Shown here: one piece after another, positions 11,400-20,550 of the stretch
How the letters are laid out: every line of letters begins with the position of its first letter
Numbering within the stretch: the stretch's first letter is position 1
Assembly: GCF_029168945.1 (NCBI RefSeq)
Contig: NC_083602.1
Span: 11,467,850 to 11,531,849 of the forward strand
Reading direction: 5' to 3'
From: Cannabis sativa
Taxonomy: Eukaryota > Streptophyta > Magnoliopsida > Rosales > Cannabaceae
DNA length: 64,000 bases
Made by a program: the position numbers and the translations under genes
Notes under the pieces: model-generated
The model's database searches: none
What the model was told of the DNA's origin: nothing
Seen by the model: only the letters and a program-made list of their open reading frames with translations

Positions 11400-13078
11400 G
11401 GTTAGATTGGAGCCCAACAAGCTCCATTGATAAGAGCAAGATGTTAGATTTTTGCTATTGGATATTAGCTAGTCATGATACAAATATAGCAATCATTGTT
11501 ATATTAGGCTATTAGCTTTGACAAGCTTGGATAATAGAACAGATTGCTTTTTAAAATTACAAGAAAATTGAACTTATATGGAAATATTCAAACTTCAAAC
11601 TTTACTTCTTATCATTAGAATCTTTCCCTCCTTTTCTATGCTTGTGCTTGATTTTTTGTTCAATAAATATTTAGCCTTTCTAAATTCTGTAAAGACATGT
11701 TGTGAATTCTGATAGGGAAGTGCATACCTATCACAAGGGGTGGTGGCATTTATCAAGAACACATGAATGAAACTCTTGAGAAATTAGATATACTGGAGCA
11801 TGGGTAGGTAATCACTTCTATTCTCATATTTCAGAAAAGGTCATCACTAATCTCTTACTCTTTTTATTTAAAAGTAAGTTGACCAAGTGTAGGCTAGGTT
11901 CTTATTGATAGTGATTTCTTACGTGAGTCCTTTCTTGATCATAGACATTTAGCTTAGGCTTATAATTTAATTATCAATAATGTGTGCTTATTAAAGTTGC
12001 GAACCACTGCGCCAGTCAACTGTCAAAGGATAATTAAACTCACAACTGATAAACAATCCACTATCAGTGAGTTCAGAGTAAAGCCATATACTTTCTTGGG
12101 CATTTCTTGATGGCGATGGCGACACTCTCTTTTGGTAAATTAACAGCTATTAGCCAACCTTGTTCATTGTTTTTTTTTAGTTCTTGGAAAGTAAGTTAGC
12201 TGCTCCTTGCACTGTTTACATTCATTTTGTAACCGGCACTTCAATTTTGCAAGGATTTCTTGTCTAACCGGCACTTAAACTGTTTTGTTTATTATTATGA
12301 GGCAAGGGGCCAATAACCAATTAAGAGCTTTGAGCTATAACTTACCATACTATTGTTTCCCTAATGTGGCATTATGAATATCAACTTGTCTCTTTTTTTC
12401 TATTTCCTGCTGCTGCCTAATTGTTTTCTGTGTTACTCACTGCGACATAGAAAAGAATAAGGAGAATAATGTTGGGCTGTGTGGTTTTTACTTTATTCTG
12501 CCAGTTGATGTAGCATAATGAGAGAATATTCATCACAAGTTGTTAGCCTAAGAGTCCCTAAGAGTCAACTTGCGAAATGAATGAAATAAAAGAGAAGATT
12601 TTCCCCCAGTTTATTTGGCTTTTAGCCATTGTTAATTACTTGCGAAAATTATGAATGTTTTCTACCTACTTACATTACATATACTCTTAATATAAAATAA
12701 AGTTAATTTCAATTATATGGTTGTTTCCTTTGAATTTGTGGTTTCTTGATTTTTCTTTGAGTTTGATATTTTACTATGAGAAACACTATGTGTACTTGTG
12801 TAGATAGGGTACAGGGGAAAGGATGCTTAAACTTTTGGTTGATGTTAATCGTTAAAATTTATGATGTCTTTTCTTCTTGGTCATTTGGGAGCTTTATCTT
12901 TGTTTTGGTTGTTTTTTTTTCGTGTTTTAATTGTGTCCTTGTTGTTTTGCCCGCTCTTAACTTTTTTTTGTATTATGTATTTACTATTATATAGAATTAT
13001 TTTTAAATTTGATAATACAGGTGGGAAAAATTGCATGAAAAATTTGTAATTTTTCCTTACTTATATTTGTGCTTCATT
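11400..13078. other. Intergenic or intronic DNA around one isolated exon
   Basis: Apart from the acyltransferase exon at 11717-11804 I see no coding sequence. It is ordinary AT-rich plant DNA and may be intron sequence of that gene. No matching neighbouring exon was found in the window. Confidence 0.5.
11717..11804 (+). pseudogene. Single exon of a tafazzin-type lysophospholipid acyltransferase
   Basis: In one frame the block reads GKCIPITRGGGIYQEHMNET and continues with LEKLDILEHG. This matches the conserved centre of tafazzin-family acyltransferases (human: GKCVPVCRG ... GVYQKGMDFILEKL), which exchange acyl chains on phospholipids. It is bounded by an acceptor (TCTGATAG) and a donor (GGGTAGGT). 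The next family motif, the HTFPEG segment, is not found downstream, nor is the upstream NHxxxxD exon. Either the gene has very long transposon-filled introns running past the window, or this is a relic exon. I favour a relic but cannot exclude a live gene. Confidence 0.6.
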
Positions 13079-14426
13079 TTATAAGCGACGCAATAGGTAA
13101 AAAAAAAGTATTTTCGTAATAGATATGATACTTTTAAACCGATGTAATAAGTTTTTTATGACAGTTTTAAAATGTCATAAATAATTTAGCGTCATTTATA
13201 AACCGACGCAGAAGATAAAATAGAAAAGTAAAACTACTACAATGTTAGCCTTTAGAGGGAGTTTTTTCACCCCCATTTATAAAAAGGGAAGCTAAAGGGT
13301 GTGAAAATACCCGCTATGTTCGAAATTGACATTTAGATGCGATTTTTTGATAAAAACCGTAGGTATAAAATTGCATTATACCATTTAGAGGCGGTTGGAA
13401 ATTAAATATTAATTTTTTTTTCTGGTTGACCCTATGGCGTCGGTTCCTATGAAGGAACCGACGCCATAGGGTCGACCTTTGCACATATACACCAGCTTCG
13501 TCTTCCTCCTTCACTTCACTCAAAACCCAGCAAACCAGAGACAAAGAAACCCAGAAAAAACCCTCGCCGAACCCTCTTTGAGCAACCATATATCTCCCAT
13601 TTCTAAACCATTTGAGCCCATTTTTTTTTTAAAATCCTCCATTTTCGATACTTAATAACATACACCTAAAAACTTTTCATTTTTTACCCTGTTTGAGTGT
13701 CATCCGAACCCAAATAGAAAAGTTTGGTTTAAAATCTGGCCACCCATTTTTCTTGAGAAATCCTTGAATCTCAACCTCGTTTAAGGTATAAATATTGTTT
13801 CTATTCATTTTTATTATGTACATTGTTTTATTTTTGGTTTTTGTAAATTATTATTTGAGTTTTTTTATTTTATTAGTAATATTATTGTGTTTTACGTGTA
13901 TAGTGCCGGGATTTTTTACAGTGGTCATCGGATTGCGGTTATTAGATAATAATTTAAACCTTAATGTATGGTATATATATGTATTTGTATATAATGTGTG
14001 TATATATTGTGTGTATATAGTGTGTGTATATTTTTTTATGGAAATAAATTTTGTAATTGTATTTTATATATTTTTTGTAATATATATTTATTGTGAATAG
14101 AATGACATTGGAGGGATTTCATTAGTTTAGAAATAAAAATTTTAAAATTGAATTAGTGTGTGATATAATTTTATTTTTTTGAGATAATAGTGTGAGATAT
14201 AATTGATTATATATATGTATATATAATTTAGTAATTAAGTAATTTGTTACAATTTTTTATAACTAGTTATAAGTAATGAAATAATTAATTTTGCAATTTC
14301 GTTGTATTTCTTTATATTGTAGGTTCGGCATAATTTTGTGTGTAGCGTATTTGAGCTTACAATTATAGGTATATACTTTAACTAACTTTTTCTTATTATA
14401 TAATTAATTATCAATGCATGTTAGTT

Positions 14427-14612
14427 GAGTTTGAATATCTTAAATATTCATCCGTAGTGAAGTAGGTTCTGCGAATACATGTACTGCGGTCGGATGGGTG
14501 GATAAATTTTGTATTGTTTATCTGTTTTGTTTGTTATTTTAGGCACTTGTAAAAATTTTGGGAACGTCCAATTACAGCCGTTATGCTGCCGAAATTTCGG
14601 TAGAATTAGGAT
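14427..14612 (+). repeat. CACTA intron module, copy C
   Basis: It is close to copy A of element 1: the same GAGTTTGAATATCTTAAATA start, TGAAGTAGGTTCTGCGAATA, and ATTTCGGTAGAATT end. It has a shorter spacer, and this is the right-hand limit of close similarity between the left halves of the two elements. Confidence 0.8.
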
Positions 14613-14734
14613 AAATCTTACTAAAACCATTCATAATATTTACATAACACAAATAACTAGTTAATTATAACATAGTGATAAGAAGTTAGGTCACATAAAA
14701 AATAATTATATACACATTTATGTAAACTTTTCAA

Positions 14735-15238
14735 TTTTACCAACATTCTAATCAACTAAACAACCTAATAACATGAACTAATCTAAAACGAGAATTTGAG
14801 TAATTTATAAATTAATATGAATAAATTGTGAGAAACTTAGTTAATTACATTGTGTAATTAGTAACTAGCTATAATTAGTTACTAAATACATTAACAAAAT
14901 AAACATATAAAATCTTTCTTTCTTTATTTTTTTTTTCTTTCATTTGAGAGGTTCAATGTGGATTTTTATTTTTCAAAGAAAAAAAAGAGCAAAAGTTAAT
15001 TAAAAGGGGAAAATATTAGTTAATACCCTTATTGCTTTACCAAAAACTTTTCCCCTAAACTTTTTTTATTAAAAATATTTAATATTTTACCAACATTCTA
15101 ATCAACAAAACAACCTAATAATATGAACTAATCTAAAACGAGAATTTGAGTAATTTATTAATTAATATGAATAAATTGTGAGAAATTTAGTTAGTTACAT
15201 AGTGTAATTAGTAACTAGCAATAATTAGTTACTAAATA
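14735..15238. repeat. Direct repeat of about 150 bp, two copies 350 bp apart
   Basis: Copies at about 14735-14888 and 15085-15238 share CCAACATTCTAATCAAC, CTAAAACGAGAATTTGAG and TAATTAGTTACTAAATAC with few changes. Between them is an AT-rich stretch without coding potential. It lies directly upstream of the coding start at 15249. Confidence 0.85.
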
Positions 15239-15248
15239 CTGAATTTTT

Positions 15249-15659
15249 TTGGATAGGATTTTTGTTATGGATAAATCATGGATGCGTGAGGAGAGAGACA
15301 CACTGCGATTTCAAGTAGGGTCCGATGTATTTTTAGAGTTTGCCTTAAAGAATTCTAAAAATCATGATCGTATTCATTGTCCGTGTGTAGATTGTTGTAA
15401 TGTATCTAAAGGGAATATTACAATGATTAAGGACCTTGTGTATTTACGAGGTTTCAATAGAAGTTATACTAATTGGTATTACAATGGCGAACATTTACCT
15501 AATGATCCATATCCATTAGGAGAGCGAGGGGTAGATGATATCGAGGGTAATGATTTCGATGATTATCTATTGGACTTGCTTAACGATGCACAGGAGGAAT
15601 TTCTTAATGATCCTGAGAAATTCGATAATTTTCTTAGTCATGCTGATAAACCCCTGTAA
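15249..15659 (+). CDS. Transposase-associated domain (N-terminus of a TNP2-type CACTA transposase), truncated
   Basis: The 136-residue frame may start at 15249 or at MDKSWM (15267). It has the order seen in plant transposase-associated domains: MDKSWM, a segment like VGSDVFLEFAL, the Cys pair IHCPCVDCCN, then LRGFNRSYTNWYYNGE. An acidic stretch (DDIEGNDFDDYLLDLLND) follows. In full elements the domain precedes the DDE transposase core. Here the frame stops at 15659, just after it runs into Ulp1-exon sequence (TGTAAGTGGCCGCCCAAT also stands near 10373 of element 1). The catalytic core is therefore missing, and the product could at most be a short DNA-binding or competing fragment. Confidence 0.7.
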   Translation: MDRIFVMDKSWMREERDTLRFQVGSDVFLEFALKNSKNHDRIHCPCVDCCNVSKGNITMIKDLVYLRGFNRSYTNWYYNGEHLPNDPYPLGERGVDDIEGNDFDDYLLDLLNDAQEEFLNDPEKFDNFLSHADKPL

Positions 15660-16154
15660 GTGGCCGCCCAATTCTCGAAGAAATAGAACAAATGATCGGA
15701 AGGTAATAATTTAATGACTTCTTATGTAACAAATTTAAATTAACTAACGAATTGAAATGCTAATATAATTTTCCAAAACAGGGCATTCATGTATATAGAG
15801 AACGCACATGAGTATCTTGGCCCGTGGCTAGGAATTAACCAAGCAAACTGTCCAAGACAACCTAAAAGCCAAGAATGTGGTTTTTATATTTTGTAATATA
15901 TCACTGACATCGTCGCACGTGCAAACCTCAGCCGTTACATACAAGATCAAAAAGCTGTAAGTTTTAATTATTGATTATAGTATATATTTATTATAATAAC
16001 AAATATATAATATACATATATATAAACTAATATAAATTTTTAAACTTTTTAACAGTTTGGGGGTAAGAAGCAATACGATCCAAAAACGGAATTGTTACCA
16101 CTAAAGCGAAAGTGGATAGAACAATTGATGGCGCTGATTCACGTTGACGATTGA
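15657..16154 (+). pseudogene. Ulp1/C48 protease tail exons in element 2
   Basis: These are the last three exons of the element-1 gene: the end of the His-loop exon, a middle exon at about 15782-15957 and the final exon at about 16055-16154 (stop TGA). The codon after the expected active-site region is TAA (FYIL-stop where element 1 has FYVLKY). The Cys of QECGFY is kept but the enzyme cannot be complete, because the His-bearing exon is lost. Confidence 0.75.
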
Positions 16155-16825
16155 GGTTGACAGGCCCAAGAATTTTCCTTCATTATGTAATTTTTATAGA
16201 TTAACTTGTAGTTAGATTTATAAACTTATTAATATTTTTGACTAATTTTACATTAGTATTTGTGTAATATTTAATTACTTTTATGAAATAAAATTATGTA
16301 TTTTACCCAAATTTAATTAATATTTAATTTACATTTTAAAAAATAAATTTGTAATTTAAATTAAATAAAATAATATATAAATTAATAAATATATAATTAA
16401 AATGTAATTAAAATTATATAATCAAATTAAAAAAAATTGAAAAAACTAAAATTTGCGACCTTTTGGCGTCGGTTGCTACGCAACCTATGGCATCGGTTAT
16501 TGGCTAGGAACCGACGCCATAGGGGTCCATATGGCGTCGGTTCATATAAACCCTTTAGCGTCGCCCTGATCAGCGTCGGTAGCGAATTTCGCGAAAAGCG
16601 ACGCTGAAAGGGCTTAAAAACTGCCTCTAAATGGGGTTTTTGTAGTAGTGTAAATATTTTGTGTCGGTTTGTAAATGTAGAAAATTGTTTTTTGCGTCGT
16701 TTCAAAAATGACGCTAATAAAAAACTATTTGTAACTACGGTATATACGTCGGTTTTTAAACCGACGTAAATTTTTTAATTGACACTTAAAAACCGACGAG
16801 AATTATACTTTTTGTAGTAGTGTTT

Positions 16826-17117
16826 GGACCTTTTGAAAAGGAGGCTAGCAAATCTCCACTAGGCCAATGATGAAGAGGTGATATGAAGTCGAATGAAGAG
16901 AAGCCTTTTATATATAGAGGTGATGTCTTGGAGTGTGTGACAAGTAAAGAAATTCACAAGGCATCCAAAAGACACCCTAAAAGCTAGCCTCATATGAACA
17001 CTTAAGAGAATTCTTGAAGACTAGGGGTAAGTGTTAACTCAATAATCGACACTTTTAATGTCCAAGGTTAGCTGAACAAGGCATGAGGATGATAATGTCA
17101 CTAGGCCTTGAAAGTAA
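16826..17117. other. Short non-coding flank with the copia insertion site
   Basis: No gene seen. AGTAA at 17113-17117 is the left target duplication of the copia element. It continues at 30447, where AGTAA is repeated. Confidence 0.6.
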
Positions 17118-17401
17118 TATTAAAGACTAAGTGTTAGTCTAAGTTACTCGTTTTGTATCTTACTGCAAGTCTTATCCTGAAGGTTCTTACTGTATGTTCG
17201 ATTATCATTTTTTACTCAATTCCTTGTTTGTAATCTGTTACTAACAGATAGGAAAGTTAGTTGGTATTATTAAGTTAGCTAGTATTGTTGATTCCTGTAA
17301 GTCGGTTGGTCCCTAGGCTATATATACTTGTCTCCTGTCTTTCTCTGTAATTAATTCATTCAATCAATAAAGCTCAATTCATTTTTCTTCATTCCGCAAT
17401 A
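17118..17401 (+). repeat. 5' LTR of the copia element
   Basis: It is 284 bp, with GGCTATATATACTTG as a likely TATA region and CAATAAAGC as a likely polyadenylation signal near its end. It matches 30163-30446 with about three substitutions. Confidence 0.95.
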
Positions 17402-17416
17402 TGGTATTTGAGCGGG
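17402..17416 (+). other. Primer-binding site of the copia element
   Basis: TGGTATTTGAGCGGG directly follows the LTR. It resembles the initiator-Met site TGGTATCAGAGC with changes in the middle. Confidence 0.7.
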
Positions 17417-17805
17417 AAAGGAATGCTTTCCCTTGATCCAATCTCTCGCCGTGCTTCTTCTCCGGCGACGCTACACCAAGAACTCTGTTCTGTTCTGTTC
17501 TTTCTTCTCTCTTCTCAGTTTCTGTTCGAAAGTTCTTTCTACTGAAGTTACTACGAATCTTGAATGGCGACTGATGATCAAAGCTCAAATCAAGGTATCA
17601 ACAATGATGGAAAACCTGCCATGGTTGGAGATACCTCCAATTCGACTTTTCAAGCTCACCTGAATCAACAAGTGGTTCAACAGAGAAGCCAACTTGAAGA
17701 TCCTTCACATCCGTACTATTTGCACCATGGTGACAATCCTGGTAATGTGCTGGTGTCTCAACTTCTTACTGGCCAAGACAATTACATGTCTTGGAGTAGA
17801 GCCAT

Positions 17806-17948
17806 TGTAACGTCCCCGCTTCAAGCCTCCATTGGGTCCTTCCACCCACAGAATAATGGCTCTTATACACGAGTACGCCACTCTGGATGCTTCCTGGATT
17901 GATGACTGACCCTACAGACCAACACAAGTGTTTCCAGCATGCTTTGTC
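17806..17948 (-). repeat. Truncated Cassandra LTR (3' LTR remnant)
   Basis: It matches 25546-25688 with about four substitutions and stops abruptly after GCATGCTTTGTC. The 5S-like segment of this copy is lost. Confidence 0.9.
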
Positions 17949-18017
17949 ACAATCAACCGTGCCTTGGTGTGAGCTGCTAGGGCTGGGGGACGAAATCCTT
18001 TTAAGGGGGGGAATAGT
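17949..18017 (+). repeat. Patchwork junction: LTR fragment plus gypsy polypurine-tract segment
   Basis: After about ten unmatched bases comes TTGGTGTGAGCTGCTAGGGC, a copy of sequence inside the gypsy LTR (about 18522-18541). It is joined to GGGGACGAAATCCTTTTAAG and a run of seven G, which duplicates the end of the gypsy internal region (25246-25275). The downstream LTR (18018) is thus preceded by 3' internal sequence, as if it had once been a 3' LTR. Confidence 0.85.
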
Positions 18018-20307
18018 TGTAAAGCCCGCTTAGTTAATTTGGAAATTATCAGTTAATTATGATTAATTATGAAAATTATTTATAGCTATTTAAATAATTT
18101 ATTATACTGTTATTTATGGAATTCAGAAATGCATGGTTATGTTATTCAGTAGTTTTCATATTTTGGAACTCGGCGTTTGGCTCAGTAGAAATCACAATTT
18201 AGTATGTTAGTAGTTTGGGACTGGTTTTAGACATTGGGAATGTCGGGAGTGGCCGGGAATTTAGAATTTCCCAAAAATACCCCTTTAGTATGATTTATGT
18301 GATTTTAGTGTGGAGGGGCAAAATGGTCTTTTTGCCCCAATGACTTTTTGTCTTTTAGTGACTTGATTATTTGAAAATTAAATGTTTATTTCATTGTATA
18401 TGTGGCTGAAATGGAGTTGATTTATATTACTTAGCTTTTATTCATTTTATCAAAAAAAAAAAATCAAAGTTAGAAAAGTTAGAAAAAATTTTCACTCAAA
18501 GCTCTCTCTCTCTCTCGGCTTGGTGTGAGCTGCTAGGGCTGGGGGATTTTCTCAGCAATTCAAACATTTTTCAACCATTTTTAAGTGTAATTCAATTGTT
18601 GGTAAGGTCCTTCTTTGTCTTCTTGGAATTTTTGATAAAAAAAATGAGTAAATGCATGTTGATTTGGATGTTGTTGCTGCTGTATTCTGTGGTTATTTTC
18701 TGAGGTTAAAAAGCATGATTTTTAGATGTTAATTAAGCTACTTGTGGAGTATGATTATTAGGTTGAGCAAGCTATAGCTTTTTCTATGCAAATATGTGAT
18801 TTTTGATGGAAATGTAGTGAATCTGTTTCTGTGTTGTTGTAATTGTTTTTAATTGTTTTCAGAGGCTTAGTAAAGCTTGATTAAGTAGAATTAAGCTGGA
18901 TTGAATGCATGTTTGAGGGATTTGCTCAAGTTTGAGTTTAGAACTCAAAGCTTGAGCTTTAATGGCAAATTTTGTATTTGTTGTTTCTGGGTAGGTTTGA
19001 TGCCTTGGAAATGTTATTTGGGATGTATGGAGTAGGTCTGGAAAGTTTGAATCAATTTGGGGTTGAATTGGTTGAGATATGAAAATTTGATTGTTGCTGC
19101 CTGCGAGGAACCGGAATTCCGGTTGTGCATCCGGAATTCCGGATGACGGTCCTGAATTTCCCAAAACCGGAATTCCGGTTGGGCAACCGGTCTACCAGTT
19201 GGGGAATTTTCAGAACCCGTGTTTTTCCTCGTTTTTATGTTTTAGGGGGTATTGTCATGCTTTTTATCGATAGGGAAACTTTTAGTTCCTAGTTTAAGTC
19301 CCCGGGAAGTGATTTAGCGTGTCACTTATAGTGTTGTGATTTTTATGGTTTAGGAGCCTATAATCCGCCGCTCAGCTAAAGTTCCAGTCAGGTTGACCGG
19401 CACACCTGAATTCGGAATCCAGGTAAGATTAGTATAACAGTATGCATATGTAGATTACATGTTTAGCGTGCATGTAGGAAGCCTGTTAGATTACATTAGT
19501 TATGTATGTTGGCTTCGAACCATCCAACCCTGTCACGTCGGTACAGCCGGAGTATGACCAGCCGGAGTATGACCGGTTCGACCGATCAGGCTGACACTTG
19601 GTTGGTGGTTCCGTACTATTGACGTATCCCGTCGGTACAGGCTGGAGTATGACCAGCAGCCGGAGTATGACCGGTTCGACCGATCAGGAGGATATAGTAA
19701 CACGTCGGTACAGGCTGGAGTATGACCAGCAGCCGCAGTATGACCGGTTCGACCGATTAGGTTGTTACGTGTCAATAGTACCGTCCCTATGAACGTTCAG
19801 AACTCAGTACCATGTTGGACATGGCAGTAGTGGATCAGTACCATGTTGGACATGGCAGTAGCGGGACTCAGTATCGTGTTGGACACGGCAGTTAGAATTA
19901 TGTATGAGTATTATTATGCTTTTCTTACTGAGTCTGTCGACTCACAGATCTACGTTTATGTGTAGGTAAAGGCAAGGCTAAAGCTGATGGACCGTGAGCG
20001 AGCTTGTGAGGATTGTACATGTCGGGGCGGTTAGGCCTGGAGCGTACGATCATCGGGACAGCGAGGCTGATTTTTTGTAACTAGTCGTTAGACGACCCTT
20101 ATTTTGTGTATCAGTTAATCAGTTAAATCTTTTTGTAAATGATTTTATAATCGGGATCCCGAGTCTTTTGTAATATTGTTTTATAAGTTTAATTAAAAAG
20201 CGAAATTTTAATTAATCACGTTTTTCCATAAACCTCGTTGATTAGCAACGAGCTGGACAGTATGTTTAAAAACCACGTAATACGCCTATGGTAGTTAGGG
20301 TGTTACA
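18018..20307 (+). repeat. 5' LTR of the nested gypsy element (2290 bp)
   Basis: TG..CA ends. It contains a (CT) run near 18500, GGAATTCCGG motifs near 19110-19200, a minisatellite at 19535-19765 and three 36-bp units with CAGTACCATGTTGGACATGG at about 19806-19895. The ends match the LTR at 3282-5513 and the solo LTR at 55121-57378. Confidence 0.94.
19535..19895. repeat. Two minisatellites in the gypsy LTR
   Basis: The first has three units around GTCGGTACAGGCTGGAGTAT, GACCAGCAGCCGGAGTATGA and CCGGTTCGACCGATCAGG. The second has three units of about 36 bp around ACCATGTTGGACATGGCAGT. Both are also in the solo LTR in reverse (55540-55905). Confidence 0.88.
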
Positions 20308-20310
20308 ATT

Positions 20311-20323
20311 TGGTATCAGAGCC
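20311..20323 (+). other. Primer-binding site of the nested gypsy element
   Basis: TGGTATCAGAGCC lies three bases after the LTR and is complementary to the 3' end of initiator-Met tRNA. Confidence 0.95.
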
Positions 20324-20550
20324 AGGTTGTCTTCCGAAGATCGTCACGACATGTACAATCATCATCAGCAGTTAGCTCGTTTCACGGTTCAGTAAGATTT
20401 TATTGCTTTAGTAGTTTATTTTATTCAGTTATGAAAAAGAAAAGCCTGTTAGGAAGCATGTTAGTAGCCTGATAGTAGAATAGGCGCATGTTTCGATTTT
20501 AATTTCCAAATTAAGCGGCATTAGTAAGCTCTCCTTGAATACGACCTGAT

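Larger units (their letters stand above)
13232..16650 (+). mobile_element. CACTA element 2, internally deleted relative of element 1
   Basis: The left end reads AACTACTACAA (expected CACTACTACAA, first base changed) and the right end TTTTTGTAGTAGTG. Both are flanked by TAA (13229-13231, 16651-16653). About 1.4 kb at the left and about 1 kb at the right are close to element 1. The middle is different: it holds a transposase-associated domain (15249) fused directly to the last exons of the Ulp1 gene. The altered terminal base may prevent further excision. Confidence 0.85.
13079..16822. mobile_element. Remains of an outer CACTA-like element that contains element 2
   Basis: To the right of element 2, 16651-16822 holds CGTCGGTTTTTAAACCGACG repeats and ends TTTTTGTAGTAGTG, a CACTA terminus. 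To its left, 13079-13228 holds similar GACGCAATAGG, AAACCGATGTAA and AAACCGACGCA motifs. No left terminus is recognisable, so the outer element is truncated or decayed on that side. Confidence 0.6.

Noticed and set aside
13795..14100. Open frame of 101 hydrophobic codons in element 2
   Set aside because: T-rich intron sequence; the matching region of element 1 has no such frame.
19533..19895. A CRISPR-like array
   Set aside because: Units are adjoining minisatellite repeats without unique spacers, inside an LTR of a plant element.
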